Of a DNA stretch of 8,347 nucleotides, positions 5,901 through 8,347 are shown in pieces. A program made the position numbers and the translations under genes. The stretch covers positions 1 through 8,347 of the forward strand of contig CAZDPE010000101.1 of NCBI GenBank assembly GCA_964507235.1, written 5' to 3'. The DNA is from Suilimivivens sp964507235 (GTDB taxonomy: Bacteria > Bacillota > Clostridia > Lachnospirales > Lachnospiraceae). Numbering within the stretch: the first letter of the stretch is position 1; every line of letters starts with the position of its first letter. Under the pieces are notes generated by a model, which was not told the origin of the DNA, ran no database searches, and saw only the letters and a program-made list of their open reading frames with translations.

Positions 5901-6413
5901 TTGTACCGTTAGTATTTGAGCAGCTGCTTGCTTCTTGTTATTTCTATCTGCCCTTTGGCAATTTATAATTCCTGTGAGGCACTATTTCGTGCTATGAATG
6001 ATTCCAAGACAACGATGCTGATTGCCATTGCCATGAACCTGATTAATCTGGTCGGAAATGCCATATTAATTTATGGCGTAAAAATCGGTGTGTGTGGGCG
6101 GCTATTGCCACGGCTTTTTCAAGAATTGCGGCAGCAGAGGGTATCCGGTGGCATGTGGTTCTTGCGGTTTTCCTGTGGATGCCGTCCTTTTATCCTGCCC
6201 AATACCCTGTGGGCAGCAGGTGATGTAGTATGGACAATGTTTATTGCAATTGGGCCCATGTGGATTTTCAGGATAGGCTTTGCTTATTTTTTCAGTTATT
6301 GTTTTCACGGAGGCCTGCTGGATGTGTGGATTGCCATGACAATAGACTGGGCTTTCCGCGCAATTTGCTATGAGATACGCTGCCACGGGCATAAATGGGA
6401 GAAGCTTAGATGA
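5891..6413 (+). pseudogene. Remnant of a MATE-family efflux pump
   Basis: Three MATE-like pieces lie in order but in changing frames. Piece 1 (5891-5932) encodes KKLIVPLVFEQLLA, typical of the first helix. Piece 2 (from about 5931) encodes LVISICPLAIYNSCEALFRAM and the NLINLVGNAILIYG helix, normally 100 or more residues further on, so the first third is deleted. At 6087-6098 the frame breaks in GGTGTGTGTGGG: dropping one GT restores GVWAAIATAFSRIAAA, which continues in the other frame until a TGA at 6221. Piece 3 (about 6186-6413) encodes FILPNTLWAAGD, MWIFRIGFAYFF and DVWIAMTIDWAFRAICYEIR, the C-terminal helices; well over 100 residues are missing before it. A chance frame from TTG 5916 to TGA 6413 spans pieces 2 and 3, but it has no ribosome binding site. 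Intact MATE pumps are about 450 residues; here about 520 nt remain. Confidence 0.88.
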
Positions 6414-6440
6414 ACCACATAAGGTTTTTATAAGAATATT

Positions 6441-6470
6441 TTGACAAGCTTTCTACCTATCTTATATAAT
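6441..6470 (+). promoter_or_regulatory. SigA promoter of guaA
   Basis: TTGACA (6441-6446) and TATAAT (6465-6470), both perfect consensus, are separated by 18 nt. Transcription would start near 6476-6478. The promoter lies 28 nt after the last codon of the MATE remnant and gives guaA an untranslated leader of about 180 nt. It is the strongest promoter match in the window. Confidence 0.88.
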
Positions 6471-6476
6471 GTAATT

Positions 6477-6657
6477 TATCTGAAGCTGCGAATCAGCTTT
6501 CGCAGAAGGAACGAAAAGAGTTCTGCAAAGCCCGGAGGGCGTGATAAGTCAGCAGGGAATCGAAGATTCGGAGCAATGTGGTATTGCGAAACGCGGGCAG
6601 GTTTTTAATGTGATTGATGTATCAGAAAAGTGTCAAATACAACGGAGGAGTACGTTT
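6477..6657 (+). promoter_or_regulatory. Structured leader of guaA, class not recognised
   Basis: The leader is rich in small hairpins and competing pairings: AAGCTG/CAGCTT (6483-6488/6494-6499) against CTGCGAA/TTCGCAG (6486-6492/6499-6505) against GCAGAA/TTCTGC (6502-6507/6521-6526); GCCC-GGA-GGGC (6530-6540); GAATC-GAA-GATTC (6557-6569); GCAAT-GTGGT-ATTGC (6573-6587). GCCCG (6530-6534) can instead pair with CGGGC (6594-6598), enclosing the last two hairpins as a junction, and a T5 run follows at 6602-6606. TGCGAA recurs at 6585-6590 and can also pair with TTCGCA (6499-6504). This suggests a cis-regulatory RNA, plausibly purine- or glutamine-linked from the gene downstream. It does not show the purine riboswitch core or the glutamine riboswitch pattern. 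GGAGGAG at 6644-6650 is the guaA ribosome binding site. Confidence 0.5.
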
Positions 6658-8199
6658 ATGAACAAGGAATTGGTCATTGTACTTGATTTTGGCGGCCAGT
6701 ATAATCAGCTGATTGCCAGAAGGGTCAGAGAGTGTAATGTTTACTGTGAGGTTCATCCTTACAGCATAAGTCTTGAAAAATTGAAAGAAATGAATCCCAA
6801 GGGCATCATTTTTACTGGAGGACCTAACAGTGTATATGGTGAATACTCACCCAGGTGTTCTAAGGAAATTTTTGAAATGGGCGTTCCGGTTTTGGGCATC
6901 TGTTATGGTTCTCAGCTGATGTCTTATCTGTTGGGCGGCAGTGTAAAAACAGCGCCGGTCAGCGAATATGGAAAAACAGAGGTAGAAGTGGACAAGAGTT
7001 CCGTTTTGTTTTCGGATGTATCAGAGAAAACAATCTGCTGGATGAGCCACACTGATTATATTGAAGCGGCTCCCTCAGATTTCAAAATTACTGCGCATAC
7101 GCCGGTATGTCCTGTAGCGGCTATGGAAAATCCGGAAAGAGGACTGTATGCGGTACAGTTCCATCCGGAAGTAATGCATACACAGGAAGGTATGAAAATG
7201 CTTTCCAATTTTGTATTTAAAATTTGTCACTGTAAGGGTGACTGGCGCATGGATTCCTTTGTGGAAACAACGATTAAGCAGATTCGTGAAAAGGTGGGAA
7301 ACGGCAAGGTGCTTTGTGCCCTTTCAGGCGGTGTGGATTCTTCTGTCGCTGCAGTACTTCTCGCTAAAGCAGTTGGAAAGCAGCTGACATGCGTATTTGT
7401 TGATCATGGGCTTCTTCGTAAAAATGAAGGAGATGAAGTGGAAGCTGTTTTCGGACCGGACGGTCCTTATGATCTTAATTTCATCCGTGTGAATGCCCAG
7501 GAAAGATTTTATGAAAAGCTTGCCGGTGTGGAAGAACCGGAAAGAAAGCGTAAGATTATCGGTGAAGAATTTATTCGTGTGTTTGAAGAGGAAGCAAAGA
7601 AAATCGGCTCAGTGGATTTCCTTGTACAGGGAACTATTTATCCTGATGTAATTGAAAGCGGTCTTGGAAAAAGTGCAGTGATTAAGTCGCATCATAATGT
7701 AGGAGGACTTCCTGATTATGTTGATTTTAAGGAAATTATTGAACCTTTAAGATTATTATTTAAGGACGAAGTGCGTAAGGCAGGACTGGAACTTGGCATT
7801 CCTGAATATTTGGTATACAGACAGCCGTTTCCCGGTCCCGGTCTTGGCATTCGTATCATCGGTGAAGTTACTGCAGAAAAGGTTCGTATCGTGCAGGATG
7901 CAGATGCAATCTATAGAGAAGAGATTGCAAAGGCCGGTGCAGACAAAGGCCTGGGACAGTATTTTGCAGCCCTTACCAATATGAGAAGTGTTGGAGTTAT
8001 GGGAGATGAGAGAACCTATGACTATGCTGTGGCACTGAGGGCGGTAAATACTTCTGATTTTATGACTGCGGAGGCAGCGCAGATTCCCTGGGAGGTTTTG
8101 AGCGTTGCTGCAAGCAGGATTGTGAATGAGGTGAAGGGAGTTAACAGGGTAATGTATGATTGCACTGGAAAACCGCCGGCAACGATTGAGTTCGAGTGA
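6658..8199 (+). CDS. guaA: GMP synthase (glutamine-hydrolysing)
   Basis: GuaA makes GMP from XMP, ATP and glutamine, the last step of guanine nucleotide synthesis, in the cytosol. The 513-residue product is full length. The class I glutamine amidotransferase domain (5-190) has LDFGGQYNQLIARRVRE (9-25), FTGGPNSVY (52-60) and the triad Cys82 (GICYGSQ), His169 and Glu171 (FHPEV). The ATP pyrophosphatase domain has the P-loop LSGGVDSSV (222-230), VDHGLLR (248-254), the QGTIYPDVIES block (324-334) and KSHHNVGGLP (343-352). The C-terminal dimerisation domain has RQPFPGPGLGIRIIGE (388-403) and ends TGKPPATIEFE. ATG 6658 is chosen over an in-frame GTG at 6541, because GGAGGAG (6644-6650) lies 7 nt before it and the protein begins with the family N-terminus. 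It has its own promoter and leader, so it is separate from the transporter unit. Confidence 0.97.
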   Translation: MNKELVIVLDFGGQYNQLIARRVRECNVYCEVHPYSISLEKLKEMNPKGIIFTGGPNSVYGEYSPRCSKEIFEMGVPVLGICYGSQLMSYLLGGSVKTAPVSEYGKTEVEVDKSSVLFSDVSEKTICWMSHTDYIEAAPSDFKITAHTPVCPVAAMENPERGLYAVQFHPEVMHTQEGMKMLSNFVFKICHCKGDWRMDSFVETTIKQIREKVGNGKVLCALSGGVDSSVAAVLLAKAVGKQLTCVFVDHGLLRKNEGDEVEAVFGPDGPYDLNFIRVNAQERFYEKLAGVEEPERKRKIIGEEFIRVFEEEAKKIGSVDFLVQGTIYPDVIESGLGKSAVIKSHHNVGGLPDYVDFKEIIEPLRLLFKDEVRKAGLELGIPEYLVYRQPFPGPGLGIRIIGEVTAEKVRIVQDADAIYREEIAKAGADKGLGQYFAALTNMRSVGVMGDERTYDYAVALRAVNTSDFMTAEAAQIPWEVLSVAASRIVNEVKGVNRVMYDCTGKPPATIEFE

Positions 8200-8218
8200 T
8201 GAAATAAGTTTTAAGAAC

Positions 8219-8261
8219 CCAGTGTTTATGCGGATTACAAACAAATTTGTTTAAGCACTGG
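8219..8261 (+). other. Stem-loop and 14-bp palindrome downstream of guaA
   Basis: CCAGTGTTTA (8219-8228) pairs with TAAGCACTGG (8252-8261) in 10 continuous pairs (one G-U). The 23-nt loop contains most of the perfect palindrome AAACAAATTTGTTT (8239-8252). No T-run follows on the + strand, so it is not a standard guaA terminator; read on the - strand it is followed by GTTCTTAAAACTT, a weak tract. It could be an RNA-stability element, a poor bidirectional terminator, or a protein-binding site. Confidence 0.55.
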
Positions 8262-8280
8262 CAACGATTTGGCAACATTT
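8259..8280 (+). repeat. Tandem 11-bp near-repeat after guaA
   Basis: TGGCAACGATT (8259-8269) is followed directly by TGGCAACATTT (8270-8280), an 11-bp period with differences only in the last four bases. The first unit also repeats GGCAACGATT from the guaA 3' end (8178-8187), and GCACTGG just before it (8255-8261) repeats 8162-8168. A further GCACTG is at 8291-8296. Such short directly repeated sites can be recombinase arm sites or chance; no gene for either is visible. Nothing else recognisable is seen from 8281 to the window end. Confidence 0.5.
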
Positions 8281-8347
8281 ATAACATCACGCACTGAATA
8301 ATTACATCAATGGCATAAGAAAACCTTGCTGATTTTCAGATATGAAA

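Noticed and set aside
5916..6413. A 165-residue membrane protein starting at TTG 5916.
   Set aside because: There is no ribosome binding site, and the middle part is out of frame relative to MATE homology, which continues in another frame. It is a chance frame across a decayed gene.
6573..6601. A T-box-like TGTGGTATTGCG stretch in the guaA leader.
   Set aside because: It lacks the conserved TGG-ACCGCG antiterminator block and a following full terminator, and guaA is not a tRNA-linked gene. The resemblance is too short.
6541..6657. A 39-residue N-terminal extension of guaA from GTG 6541.
   Set aside because: It crosses the structured leader and the GGAGGAG site. The extension resembles no GuaA N-terminus, and ATG 6658 has ideal spacing and gives the usual length.
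8302..8347. C-terminal end of a gene on the - strand entering from the right edge.
   Set aside because: Only 14 codons are visible before a stop and they match no family I recognise; this could be chance.

Overview
The window looks like chromosomal DNA of a low-to-moderate GC, endospore-forming Clostridia member, most likely Lachnospiraceae. The basis is the SpoIIID C-terminus at the left edge, strong AAGGAGG-type ribosome binding sites, consensus SigA promoters, the lipoprotein-type solute-binding protein with an Ala/Glu-rich linker, and the protein styles. The genus is not determined. All recognised genes are on the + strand.

Left part (1-604): the 3' end of spoIIID, its hairpin terminator, then about 370 nt of AT-rich non-coding DNA. 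This holds a SigA-like promoter and a long structured leader. The leader contains two terminator-like hairpins and an interleaved A-B-A-B set of repeats whose cores (CTATTG and CAATAG) are complementary, so several exclusive folds can be drawn upstream of the first transporter gene.

Middle (605-5900): a five- or six-gene unit. First comes a complete polar amino-acid ABC importer in the order ATPase, lipoprotein binding protein, permease, permease, the order of glutamate/aspartate-type gluABCD systems. A stem-loop lies between the ATPase and binding-protein genes. Next is a cytidylate-kinase-like protein, which overlaps by 16 nt a 439-residue membrane protein. That protein joins an aromatic-acid-exporter/FUSC-like six-helix domain to a Cof-type HAD domain in which most catalytic residues are replaced, so it is probably a pseudo-phosphatase or sensor domain.

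Then (5891-6413) lies a heavily deleted and frameshifted MATE efflux pump gene. Its first recognisable codons overlap the last codons of the HAD fusion gene. I see no clear terminator between the transporter unit and guaA.

Right part (6441-8347): a near-perfect SigA promoter (TTGACA, 18 nt, TATAAT), an unassigned structured leader of about 180 nt, and complete guaA (GMP synthase, 513 aa). The last 148 nt carry a 10-bp stem-loop, a 14-bp palindrome and short repeats, one copying part of the guaA 3' end. guaA 3' ends are known integration sites, so this edge could border an element, but no integrase is visible.

The most interesting signals are the two non-coding leaders and the membrane-HAD fusion with a degenerate active site. 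None can be called a new system from sequence alone.
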